This document shows positions 1 to 5,931 of a DNA stretch of 6,445 bases, in pieces. How positions within the stretch are numbered: the first letter of the stretch is position 1; every line of letters starts with the position of its first letter. Below the pieces are notes generated by a model. That model saw only the letters and a list, made by a program, of their open reading frames with translations, did no database searches and was not told the origin of the DNA. The position numbers and the translations under genes were made by a program. This DNA is from Candidatus Chloroheliales bacterium. Lineage in GTDB: Bacteria; Chloroflexota; Chloroflexia; QHBQ01. The stretch is from NCBI GenBank assembly GCA_003243865.1, contig QHBQ01000409.1:1-6445 (forward strand), in the 5' to 3' direction.

Positions 1-1217
1 TAGGTGTTGCCACTAAGCCGCGAGGTGATCACCAGCTTGCCCTTCGCGATGCTGATGTCTATGCCCTTGTGGCCGGGGTAGGCGTAGAAGCCAACGTACT
101 TCTGCCACGCGGCGGGCGCGGGGATGGTGGACTCAGCGCGGTCAATTGCGGCGCTGAAAACGGGCTGCAACAGTTCGAGCGCGGCGTAACCGATACCCTC
201 GGCGCCGGTAAGGTAGTTGGCGAAGATGGCGACGCCCAGCTTGAGCGCGGGTATCATCGTGATGTTGCTGGCGTAGCCCAGATAGCCACCAGTGGCAACC
301 ACCGCCGTGTGGTCGGCGAGCCGCTGCAATGCGAAACCGATGCCGATGCCGGTCTGCCAGTCGGGGTCGAGCGCGACCGGCGCGTGCATCTCGCGTAGGC
401 TGCTGCCCGCGATTATCTGCGCGCCGCCCGCTGGGTTGTCGCCGTCACGAAACTGCAAGGCGATGAAGCGGGCGATGTCCTCCACGGACGAGTACATCTG
501 CTCGGCGGGGGCGAGCGCGGCGGAGTCGAGATTGGGCGGGGTGAGGGTAAATGGCACTCTCTCCGGCGCATAGCTGACCGCTAGCTGATCACGCATCGTT
601 GCCTCAGGGTATAGGCCGCTGCGGTTCATCCCCAGCGGGGCGAGAATATTGGCGCGGAGGTATTCGCCATAAGGTTGCCCGGCGGCCCGCTCCAGCGCAT
701 GGCCGAGGATGGCGATACCCAGATTGGAATACTTGATTTCGCCAGGAGGAATGATTATTTCGACATCGGCAAGACTGGCGAGGAACTGCGCCGTGTCGGG
801 GTACTGGAGCGTATTGAAATTGACACCCTGCGCTTCAGCGGGCAAACCCGCAGTGTGCGAGGCAAGCTGGCGCAGGGTGGTGGGTGGCGCGTCGCGGAAG
901 TGCGATTTGGGTTGGTACTCCGGCAGATACTTTGCCACCGCATCGTCCAGCTGCAGCCTGCCCGCGTCGCGCAGGTGCATCATCATCGTGGTGGTGAACA
1001 CCTTGGTAATCGAGGCGATGCGGTAGAGCGTATCGGGCGTGGCCGGGGTTTGCGTCTCGCGCTTGGCGTAGCCGAAGCCCTTCGCCCAGATGGTATCCTG
1101 GTTGTAGACGACAGCAGCGGACAGCCCCGCTATCTCCTCTTCTTCGATCGTGGCGCGCAGTTGCGCCTCTAGCTGGCCGAGCGCGGCCTGCACTTCCGCT
1201 GCGCTGACAACATCCAT
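1..1217 (-). CDS. Serine hydrolase of the beta-lactamase class C / esterase family, 3' end cut by window edge
   Basis: 405 codons are visible, read leftwards from ATG at 1217, with no stop before the left edge. The fold is that of penicillin-binding proteins, class C beta-lactamases and family VIII esterases (peptidase family S12 type). Seen: the nucleophile motif S-I-T-K at residues 69-72, the Y-S-N motif at 163-165, and A-T-G-G at 308-311 where the third motif (KTG or HTG) is expected. From about residue 370 (Y-V-G-F-Y) the start of a C-terminal beta-rich domain, as in many such hydrolases, is visible before the cut. The start is supported by AAAGGAG, with GGAG seven bases upstream of the ATG. 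There is no signal peptide, so a cytoplasmic enzyme is inferred. Family knowledge allows esterase, peptidase or beta-lactamase activity; the substrate cannot be told from sequence. The gene is divergent from mutL and has its own promoter. Confidence 0.9.
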   Translation of the reverse strand, partial: MDVVSAAEVQAALGQLEAQLRATIEEEEIAGLSAAVVYNQDTIWAKGFGYAKRETQTPATPDTLYRIASITKVFTTTMMMHLRDAGRLQLDDAVAKYLPEYQPKSHFRDAPPTTLRQLASHTAGLPAEAQGVNFNTLQYPDTAQFLASLADVEIIIPPGEIKYSNLGIAILGHALERAAGQPYGEYLRANILAPLGMNRSGLYPEATMRDQLAVSYAPERVPFTLTPPNLDSAALAPAEQMYSSVEDIARFIALQFRDGDNPAGGAQIIAGSSLREMHAPVALDPDWQTGIGIGFALQRLADHTAVVATGGYLGYASNITMIPALKLGVAIFANYLTGAEGIGYAALELLQPVFSAAIDRAESTIPAPAAWQKYVGFYAYPGHKGIDISIAKGKLVITSRLSGNT

Positions 1218-1268
1218 TGGTTTGCTCCTTTCGGCTGGTACAATCAAGCGGCCTTCATGGTTCATTGC

Positions 1269-1284
1269 TTAGACATTTATCTAA
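1269..1284. promoter_or_regulatory. Operator-like palindrome in the serine hydrolase leader
   Basis: TTAGACATTTATCTAA has 5-base inverted arms (TTAGA/TCTAA) around a 6-base AT-rich centre. It lies directly downstream of the transcription start predicted from the 1293-1321 promoter (near 1286), where a bound repressor would block initiation. AT-rich dyads of this kind are typical operators for small winged-helix repressors such as ArsR-type proteins. That assignment is inference, and no regulator gene lies in the window. Confidence 0.4.
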
Positions 1285-1292
1285 CCCATATT

Positions 1293-1321
1293 ATTATAGT
1301 GCAGGTTGGCGGATCTGTCAA
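1293..1321 (-). promoter_or_regulatory. Consensus sigma-70/sigma-A promoter for the serine hydrolase
   Basis: On the minus strand, TTGACA (1321-1316), a spacer of exactly 17 bases and TATAAT (1298-1293) match the housekeeping promoter consensus at all twelve positions. Transcription would start near 1286, leaving a leader of about 70 bases before the ATG at 1217. The orientation fits the serine hydrolase and the leader carries a palindrome at 1269-1284. Confidence 0.8.
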
Positions 1322-1355
1322 GTTGCCTTTGAGGACCGTAACAAAGTTGGTACCT

Positions 1356-1376
1356 GGGCGCGATAAATCCGCGCCC
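1356..1376. repeat. GC-rich hairpin repeat, copy 1
   Basis: A 21-base dyad with 7-base perfect arms (GGGCGCG / CGCGCCC) around ATAAATC. It is identical at 20 of 21 positions to the core of the element at 5094-5114; the one difference is C to T at position 15 of the repeat. It lies between the two divergent promoters, so it is unlikely to be a terminator for either flanking gene. It looks like a dispersed palindromic repeat. Confidence 0.65.
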
Positions 1377-1398
1377 TATACGAGTTTCGTGCTGGTGG

Positions 1399-1419
1399 GG
1401 GGGCAAATTCATTGCGCCC
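1399..1419. repeat. Second, related GC-rich hairpin repeat
   Basis: Arms GGGGGCAA (1399-1406) and TTGCGCCC (1412-1419) pair with one mismatch around the loop ATTCA. Its right end GCGCCCTA matches the right end of the repeat at 1356-1376 and resembles GCGCCCCTA of the 5094 copy. The pair may be two members of one repeat family or the remains of a compound element. Confidence 0.45.
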
Positions 1420-1427
1420 TAGCCTAC

Positions 1428-1456
1428 TTGACATTCGTGCCTGAAAGTGGTACATT
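1428..1456 (+). promoter_or_regulatory. Putative sigma-A promoter for mutL
   Basis: A perfect -35 TTGACA (1428-1433), a 17-base spacer and a -10 TACATT (1451-1456, four of six matches to TATAAT). The -10 is preceded by TGG, which gives an extended -10 (TGn). Transcription would start near 1463, about 50 bases before the proposed mutL start. The unknown gene at 3619 may be read from the same transcript. Confidence 0.6.
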
Positions 1457-1513
1457 TGTGCTAACCAGAAGCTGGGTGAACCTGGGTACAAACCAGAAAT
1501 GAGAGTGATGATA

Positions 1514-3583
1514 GTGCCTATTAAGATTTTGCCTTCCGAGATTTCAATCAAGATTGCCGCCGGCGAGGTGGTGGAGCGACCGGCGGCGGTGGTCAAGGAG
1601 TTGCTCGACAACGCAATTGATGCGGGTGCCCACAACATCCGCGTCGAGGTGCGTGGCGGTGGACAGCAGCAGATCAGGGTGATGGATGACGGCAGCGGCA
1701 TCCCCGCCGATGAACTGGAGACCGCCTTTCAGCGTCACGCCACCAGCAAAATTGACGAGCTGGCCGACCTGTTCAAGATAAACACGCTCGGTTTTCGCGG
1801 CGAGGCGCTGCCCAGCATCGCCAGCGTGAGCAAGACAAGCATGGTCAGCCGCACTGCCGCCGACCCGAGCGGCACCGAGGTGACTTTCGAGGGCGGGGTG
1901 TTGCGCAAGAAGGAGCCGCGCGGCGCACCGCGTGGCACGATCGTAACGGTCAGCGACCTGTTCTACAACGTGCCAGCACGCCAGAAGTTCCTCAAGTCGG
2001 TGGGGTCGGAGAGCGGGCAGATCAGCAGCATCGTCAGCCAGTATGCGCTCGCCTACCCTGCAATCCGCTTCAGCCTCACCCTCGATGGGCGCACCGCCTT
2101 TCAGTCCAACGGCATTGGCGACCTGCTTGATGCGATCACCCAGGTCTACGGCGCGGATGTGGCGAAGGCGATGCTGCCGGTGGGCAAGCTGCGGCAGGCC
2201 CAGAGCGATGACGACCAGCCGTCCGGTGAGGCCGACGCCGAGACCGGCGAGGTGGCGATGGGCGAGGACGACCTATGGCAGATCGGCGAGAACGGCGTGG
2301 CCGAGCGGCGCAGTCGCTACAGCGTCGAAAAAAAGAACATCCCGCTGCCCAAAGTGTGGGGCTACGTCAGCCAACCAGGGTTGACGCGGGCCAACCGCTC
2401 GTACATCAACTTGTTCGTCAATCACCGCACCGTGCAGAGCCGCACCCTCAGCTATGCGGCGGAGGAGGCGTATCACACCCTGCTGATGGGTGGGCGCCAT
2501 CCCATTGCGGTACTGAACATCGAGCTTGACCCCGCCAACGTAGATGCCAACGTGCATCCCCAGAAGGTGGAGGTGAAGTTTGCCGACGAGCGCGGCGCGT
2601 TCATCGCGGTGCAGCGGGCGGTGCGCGAGGCGCTCGCCGCCTACACCACCGTACCAAATATGAACCCCGCCAAGCGGGATGGCGAGAGCGAAGCGGGTGA
2701 GCAAGAGGAGCTACGCTACGGCCCGACCTTCGAGGCGCGGCCTATGCCGCTGCCGCCCTCCTCCGATGGCGAGCCGCTGCCTGCCCACCCGCCAATCAAT
2801 CTGGAAGCAGCCGCGGCCACCCTGCGCGACGGCGCGAGCGATACCGCCGGGGCGGAGATTGACTACAGCAGCATGACCCCGGACCAGATTTTCGATCTGC
2901 TGGGCAGCAGCAGCGCAGGGCGGCAACCGGCGGTGCAGCAGGTAGCCCGCATTGAGGAGGACAAGACAGTTGCCAGCCGCCGCAACCTGCCGCCGCTGCG
3001 GGTGGTGGGCCAGATCAGCGAGACCTACATCATCGCCGAGGGGCCGGACGGGATGTACATGGTGGACCAGCACGCCGCCCACGAGCGGGTGATGTATGAG
3101 CGCATCCTGGCGGAGTTGACCCAGCCGCAGGGTAAGCGCGCCGAGAGCGCCACCCAGATGCTACTCACCCCGCTGCCGCTGGAGCTTACCCCCCGCCAAA
3201 GGGCCGAGGTGGAGCCGCGCCTGGAGACGCTAGCCGAGCTTGGCTTTGATATGGAGCCAGAGGGCGAGCGCACCCTGCTGGTCAAGGCGGTGCCAGCGAT
3301 GTTCAAGCAGCGTCACGAGGTGGGCATGGGCGGCGCGCTGGTCGAAATGCTCGATGACCTGCTCAATCAGCGGCGGGTTGACCTCTGGCGCGACACCCTG
3401 GCGATTACGCTCGCCTGCCACAGCGCGATTCGCGCGGGGCAGAGCCTGCCCCTGGAGGAGATGCGGCGGCTGATCGAGCAGTTGGAGCAGTGCCGGATGC
3501 CGCGCGCCTGCGCCCACGGTCGCCCCACCATGCTGCTGCTCAGTCAGAGTCAGCTTGAGCGCGAGTTCCGCAGGACAGTGTAG
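1514..3583 (+). CDS. mutL: DNA mismatch repair protein MutL with endonuclease motif
   Basis: MutL couples mismatch recognition by MutS to strand removal: it dimerises, binds ATP and, in this subtype, nicks DNA itself. Counted from the GTG at 1514 (689 residues), the GHKL ATPase motifs are E29 and N33 in K-E-L-L-D-N, D58 in D-D-G-S-G-I, and G-F-R-G-E-A-L at 93-99. The conserved lysine is K351 in N-V-H-P-Q-K. A proline-rich acidic linker of about 110 residues follows. The C-terminal domain has the endonuclease motif D-Q-H-A-A-H-E-R-V-M-Y-E at 518-529, A-C-H-S-A-I-R-A-G at 634-642, C-A-H-G-R-P at 666-671 and F-R-R near the end. I chose GTG because family members begin M-P-I at this point and because E29, D58 and R95 then carry the same numbers as in E. 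coli MutL. GAGAGTGAT just upstream is a passable ribosome site. In-frame ATGs at 1499 and 1508 are alternatives adding five or two residues. An acidic insertion lies at residues 226-272. Confidence 0.97.
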   Translation: MPIKILPSEISIKIAAGEVVERPAAVVKELLDNAIDAGAHNIRVEVRGGGQQQIRVMDDGSGIPADELETAFQRHATSKIDELADLFKINTLGFRGEALPSIASVSKTSMVSRTAADPSGTEVTFEGGVLRKKEPRGAPRGTIVTVSDLFYNVPARQKFLKSVGSESGQISSIVSQYALAYPAIRFSLTLDGRTAFQSNGIGDLLDAITQVYGADVAKAMLPVGKLRQAQSDDDQPSGEADAETGEVAMGEDDLWQIGENGVAERRSRYSVEKKNIPLPKVWGYVSQPGLTRANRSYINLFVNHRTVQSRTLSYAAEEAYHTLLMGGRHPIAVLNIELDPANVDANVHPQKVEVKFADERGAFIAVQRAVREALAAYTTVPNMNPAKRDGESEAGEQEELRYGPTFEARPMPLPPSSDGEPLPAHPPINLEAAAATLRDGASDTAGAEIDYSSMTPDQIFDLLGSSSAGRQPAVQQVARIEEDKTVASRRNLPPLRVVGQISETYIIAEGPDGMYMVDQHAAHERVMYERILAELTQPQGKRAESATQMLLTPLPLELTPRQRAEVEPRLETLAELGFDMEPEGERTLLVKAVPAMFKQRHEVGMGGALVEMLDDLLNQRRVDLWRDTLAITLACHSAIRAGQSLPLEEMRRLIEQLEQCRMPRACAHGRPTMLLLSQSQLEREFRRTV

Positions 3584-3618
3584 CCAAAGAACAATGACCA
3601 AGGAAGCGGAGCATATAG

Positions 3619-4287
3619 ATGACCAACGAAGAACTCTTCCTCAAAACGCTCAAGGACATCAAAGTACGGGCGCGACCCAACGGTCAAGATGAGTACGACG
3701 TATTGATGCTCACTCCTCTACTAAGAAAGCTGCTTATTGACGCTCGGCCTCTAGTTGAGGTTATCAATCAAAAGTACAGGCTCAAGGTTAAATACACAAT
3801 AACCAATTACTCTTTCCCTCCTTATCCAGGGGATCCAGAGCCTGCTTTCTGGGCGATACAAGATGGATTTGACCCGGGTACTAGCCTAAGACCTAGGGGT
3901 TTGATTGAAGTAAACAAAGAGCAGCTGCTTCAACGCTTGCTGATCGTCGAAAATGGGCAGAAACTCACCGTTTTGGATGTTATCAAGTATCTAGCTCATG
4001 TTGAAGGTGCTGTACATATCGGCACTCCATCCAACGATAAGGAAAAAGCTTTGGCTGAACTGACTAAGAAGGCCACTATCGGTGGATACCCTCCAGCAAC
4101 ACGCTCGATACAAGCAGTTGCGCGTGTAGTAACAGAAGGTCTAGAATCACTGCGCAAAGCAGTGCAGCGTGATGCCAGGGTGTCACACCCTAAGAAGCAA
4201 ATGCAGGCGAAACAAGAGGGCCGGTTGCCACGTGGACAAAGAGCTTCCACACAAATCTCAGATAAAGAAGGGGATAATCCCCTTTAG
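3619..4287 (+). CDS. Hypothetical protein, 222 residues, AT-rich and possibly acquired
   Basis: I do not recognise this protein. The start is well supported: GGAG at 3608-3611 sits seven bases before ATG. It looks soluble, with no signal peptide or membrane segment. Visible blocks are Y-D-V-L-M-L-T-P-L-L-R-K-L-L at 26-39, R-L-K-V-K-Y at 54-59, L-A-H-V-E-G-A-V-H-I-G at 125-135 with two histidines, and G-G-Y-P-P-A-T-R-S-I-Q-A-V-A-R-V at 155-170. The tail after about 188 is basic and probably disordered. A hand count over 3721-3780 gives 26 of 60 G+C (43%), against 42 of 60 over 2761-2820 in mutL, and codon use shifts to A/T endings; this suggests transfer or a plasmid/phage source. It lies 35 bases after mutL on the same strand and may be co-transcribed, but nothing in it suggests repair. 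The last codons lie in a palindrome at 4268-4284. Confidence 0.85.
   Translation: MTNEELFLKTLKDIKVRARPNGQDEYDVLMLTPLLRKLLIDARPLVEVINQKYRLKVKYTITNYSFPPYPGDPEPAFWAIQDGFDPGTSLRPRGLIEVNKEQLLQRLLIVENGQKLTVLDVIKYLAHVEGAVHIGTPSNDKEKALAELTKKATIGGYPPATRSIQAVARVVTEGLESLRKAVQRDARVSHPKKQMQAKQEGRLPRGQRASTQISDKEGDNPL
4268..4284. terminator. Small palindrome at the 3' end of the unknown gene
   Basis: AAGGGG and CCCCTT pair around the loop ATAAT. The arms extend to 8 bases if a single-base centre is allowed. The dyad overlaps the last codons of the plus-strand gene and ends at the stop of the minus-strand hydrolase. Only a short T-run follows on either strand, so it may be a weak bidirectional terminator or an RNA end-protecting hairpin. 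Confidence 0.35.
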
Positions 4288-5057
4288 CCTGAGGGCTGTA
4301 GCCAAACACGGCTACAGCCCTTGGCGCCTCCCTCGCCGCCCGCACCTCGTAAGGGAGAAGTCGTGGGTTGACTGGTGGTAAGTGGCTGATTGTCATTGGT
4401 GAGATAGCGCGTAAGCCAGTCGCGGGCCAGTTGCGCCACCTGCTCCAGCTTGCCTGGCTCCTCGAACAGGTGGGTTGCGCCGGGGATGATCTCGATGCGC
4501 TTTTCCGTATGCAGCATCGCCAGCGCCTGCCGGTTCATGGCGATGACCGGCTCATCGTTGCCACCCACGATCAGCAAGGTGGGCGCCCGCACCTGGGGCA
4601 GAAAGTCGCGGGCCAGGTCGGGCCGCCCGCCGCGTGAGACTACTGCGCCAATCGTCGTAGGCCGCTGCGCCGCCGCGACCAGCGCCGCGCCCGCGCCAGT
4701 GCTGGCCCCGAAGTAGCCGATGCGCAAGTTGGCGGTGGCCGGGTTCTGGGTCAACCAGTCAGTTGCCCCCACCAACCGCTCGGCCAGCAAGCCGATGTCG
4801 AAGCGCAGATGCGCGGTCTCGATATCCACCTGCTCTTCCTCAGCAGTGAGCAGGTCGAGCAGCAGGGTTGCCAGGCCCGCCTGGTTCAGCCACTGGGCCA
4901 CGTAGCGATTGCGCGGGCTGTGGCGGCTGCTGCCGCTGCCATGTGCGAACAGTACCACCCCTTCAGCCTGGGCGGGAATGACCAGGTCGCCGTCGAGGGT
5001 TGCCGCCCCAACCGTGACCTGCACCGCGCGCTCCGCACCATACTGCCCTTTGTCCAT
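4284..5057 (-). CDS. Alpha/beta hydrolase, dienelactone hydrolase-like
   Basis: 257 residues with the full hydrolase signature. The oxyanion-hole region H-G-S-G-S-S-R is at 39-45, the nucleophile elbow G-A-S-T-G at 117-121 with S119, the acid D168 in G-G-N-D-E-P, and the base H196 in G-A-T-H-L-F-E-E-P-G. This matches the dienelactone-hydrolase-like group; the true substrate is unknown. The protein has no signal peptide and is probably cytoplasmic. A strong ribosome site, GGGAGGAGG (5075-5067), lies nine bases before ATG. The conserved domain ends near residue 220. The last 37 residues are Thr/Ser/Pro/Gly-rich low-complexity sequence, and the final residues are read through the hairpin at 4293-4320, so the natural stop seems lost or displaced. 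It is downstream of, and probably co-transcribed with, the phosphoribosyltransferase at 5151. The same two domains are fused in mycobacterial Rv0571c. Its last four bases overlap the convergent gene. Confidence 0.92.
   Translation of the reverse strand: MDKGQYGAERAVQVTVGAATLDGDLVIPAQAEGVVLFAHGSGSSRHSPRNRYVAQWLNQAGLATLLLDLLTAEEEQVDIETAHLRFDIGLLAERLVGATDWLTQNPATANLRIGYFGASTGAGAALVAAAQRPTTIGAVVSRGGRPDLARDFLPQVRAPTLLIVGGNDEPVIAMNRQALAMLHTEKRIEIIPGATHLFEEPGKLEQVAQLARDWLTRYLTNDNQPLTTSQPTTSPLRGAGGEGGAKGCSRVWLQPSG
4293..4320. terminator. Strong hairpin between convergent genes
   Basis: Perfect 11-base arms GGGCTGTAGCC (4293-4303) and GGCTACAGCCC (4310-4320) flank the 6-base loop AAACAC. It lies six bases past the stop of the plus-strand unknown gene and inside the last codons of the minus-strand hydrolase. 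This is the expected place for a terminator shared by two convergent genes. There is no long U-tract on either side, so it may instead be a dispersed hairpin repeat. Confidence 0.55.
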
Positions 5058-5080
5058 ATTTGGCTGCCTCCTCCCGCTTA

Positions 5081-5150
5081 TACCAAAACGGATGGGCGCG
5101 ATAAATCTGCGCCCCTACGGATAATAAGCGCTCTCCGCGGCGAATTGGTA
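5081..5150. mobile_element. MITE-like element, 70 bases, inserted in an operon gap
   Basis: The ends TACCAA (5081-5086) and TTGGTA (5145-5150) are inverted copies, and TTA directly repeats on both sides (5078-5080 and 5151-5153), as a 3-base target duplication would. Inside are the hairpin repeat at 5094-5114 and a CCGCGG palindrome at 5135-5140. It has no coding capacity. Read on the minus strand, it separates the phosphoribosyltransferase stop TAA (5153-5151, itself one TTA copy) from the hydrolase ribosome site. Deleting the element plus one TTA leaves TAA, 20 bases, then ATG: a normal tight operon gap. With ends this short, a TA duplication with CCAA/TTGG ends is an alternative reading. 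Confidence 0.55.
5094..5114. repeat. GC-rich hairpin repeat, copy 2
   Basis: The core of the MITE-like element: 6-base arms GGGCGC / GCGCCC around GATAAATCT, identical at 20 of 21 positions to 1356-1376. In the phosphoribosyltransferase-hydrolase transcript it could fold as a stem between the two genes and affect downstream expression; that effect is inference. Confidence 0.65.
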
Positions 5151-5816
5151 TTAGGTGCCGCCGGGCGTCGCGGCAGCGGCGTTGGCTGCGGCTAGCAGGT
5201 CGCGTACCTCCTGGTCACTGGTAGGCGAAAAATCCTCATACCAAAATCCAACCGCATAGAACGGCTCCGGGGTAGCGGCGCAGACGATCTCGTCCACCTC
5301 GCTGCGGAACTCAGCGCAGGTAGATGGGGCGGCAACCGGCACCGCGATGACCAGGCGCGCAGGCCGCTGCTGGCGTAGCGCGGTGGCCGCCGCCCGCATC
5401 GTTGCGCCGGTCGCCAGGCCATCATCCACCAGAATAACCGTATGTCCCGCCACCTGCGGGGCGGGGCGGTCGTCGCGATAGAGGTGTTCGCGGCGGGTCA
5501 GTTCCTCCCACTCATGTTCGGTAACAGCATCAAGCACCTGCTTGGGAATCTGCAACACCTCCACCACCTCGCGGTTGAGGATGCGGGTGCCGCCGCTGGC
5601 AATCGCACCCATCGCCAGCTCCTCATGACCAGGCACGCCCAGCTTGCGCACCAGGAAGACATCGAGCGGCGCGTGCAGGGCGCGGGCTACCTCGAAGGCA
5701 ACTGGCACGCCGCCCCGCGGCAGCGCCAGCACCAGCAGATCGGGACGGTTCGCGTATCCTGCAAGTTTGCTAGCAAGCACCCGTCCGCCATCATACCTGT
5801 CTTTATAGAGCGCCAT
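5151..5816 (-). CDS. Phosphoribosyltransferase family protein
   Basis: 221 residues from ATG at 5816. AAGGGGAG (5831-5824) lies seven bases before this start. An in-frame ATG at 5873 would add 19 residues with no similarity to the family and no good ribosome site. The type I phosphoribosyltransferase PRPP-binding loop is [13 protein letters not shown] at 127-139. Other conserved blocks are [11 protein letters not shown] at 30-40 and [16 protein letters not shown] at 57-72, both characteristic of the group fused to or paired with dienelactone-hydrolase-like enzymes. The acceptor base or substrate is unknown. Members are often annotated only as predicted phosphoribosyltransferases; a nucleobase salvage role is possible but unproven. 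It is the first gene of a two-gene minus-strand unit with the hydrolase at 4284. Its stop TAA coincides with one flank of the MITE-like element. No convincing promoter was found in the 115 bases upstream. Confidence 0.93.
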   Translation of the reverse strand: MALYKDRYDGGRVLASKLAGYANRPDLLVLALPRGGVPVAFEVARALHAPLDVFLVRKLGVPGHEELAMGAIASGGTRILNREVVEVLQIPKQVLDAVTEHEWEELTRREHLYRDDRPAPQVAGHTVILVDDGLATGATMRAAATALRQQRPARLVIAVPVAAPSTCAEFRSEVDEIVCAATPEPFYAVGFWYEDFSPTSDQEVRDLLAAANAAAATPGGT

Positions 5817-5877
5817 ACTTATGCTCCCCTTGATATAACTTCTGACTGCTGATCTGCAAGTTCTGTACCACACAGTG

Positions 5878-5911
5878 AGCAGCGCGGGTGGGCTAACCCA
5901 TCCGCGCTGCT
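5878..5911 (-). terminator. Strong hairpin after the repeat-protein gene
   Basis: 15-base arms (5878-5892 and 5897-5911) pair around the loop CTAA with a single G-T wobble. The hairpin lies about 20 bases past the TAA of the minus-strand repeat-protein gene and before the phosphoribosyltransferase ribosome site, so it probably terminates the former and insulates the latter. No clear T-tract follows on the minus strand, so termination efficiency is uncertain. Confidence 0.6.
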
Positions 5912-5931
5912 TGGTTGACGCTTAGGTACGC

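Noticed and set aside
69..1172. Several plus-strand open frames over the serine hydrolase
   Set aside because: They lie antisense to a frame with S-x-x-K and Y-x-N motifs and a good ribosome site; their translations show no family features and reflect high-GC shadow frames.
1463..1498. Direct repeat AACCAGAA (1463-1470 and 1491-1498) before mutL
   Set aside because: Eight bases in two copies within a leader can arise by chance, and no further copies or symmetry support an operator.
1257..1502. Plus-strand open frame of 81 codons in the gap before mutL
   Set aside because: It covers the two promoters and the hairpin repeats, has no ribosome site and no recognisable features.
5442..5852. Plus-strand open frame opposite the phosphoribosyltransferase
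   Set aside because: It is antisense to a gene with an intact PRPP loop; the composition is that of a shadow frame.
5825..5862. Possible promoter for the phosphoribosyltransferase (TTGCAG, 16 bases, TATATC on the minus strand)
   Set aside because: Both boxes match poorly, and the -10 would lie almost on the ribosome site, leaving next to no leader.
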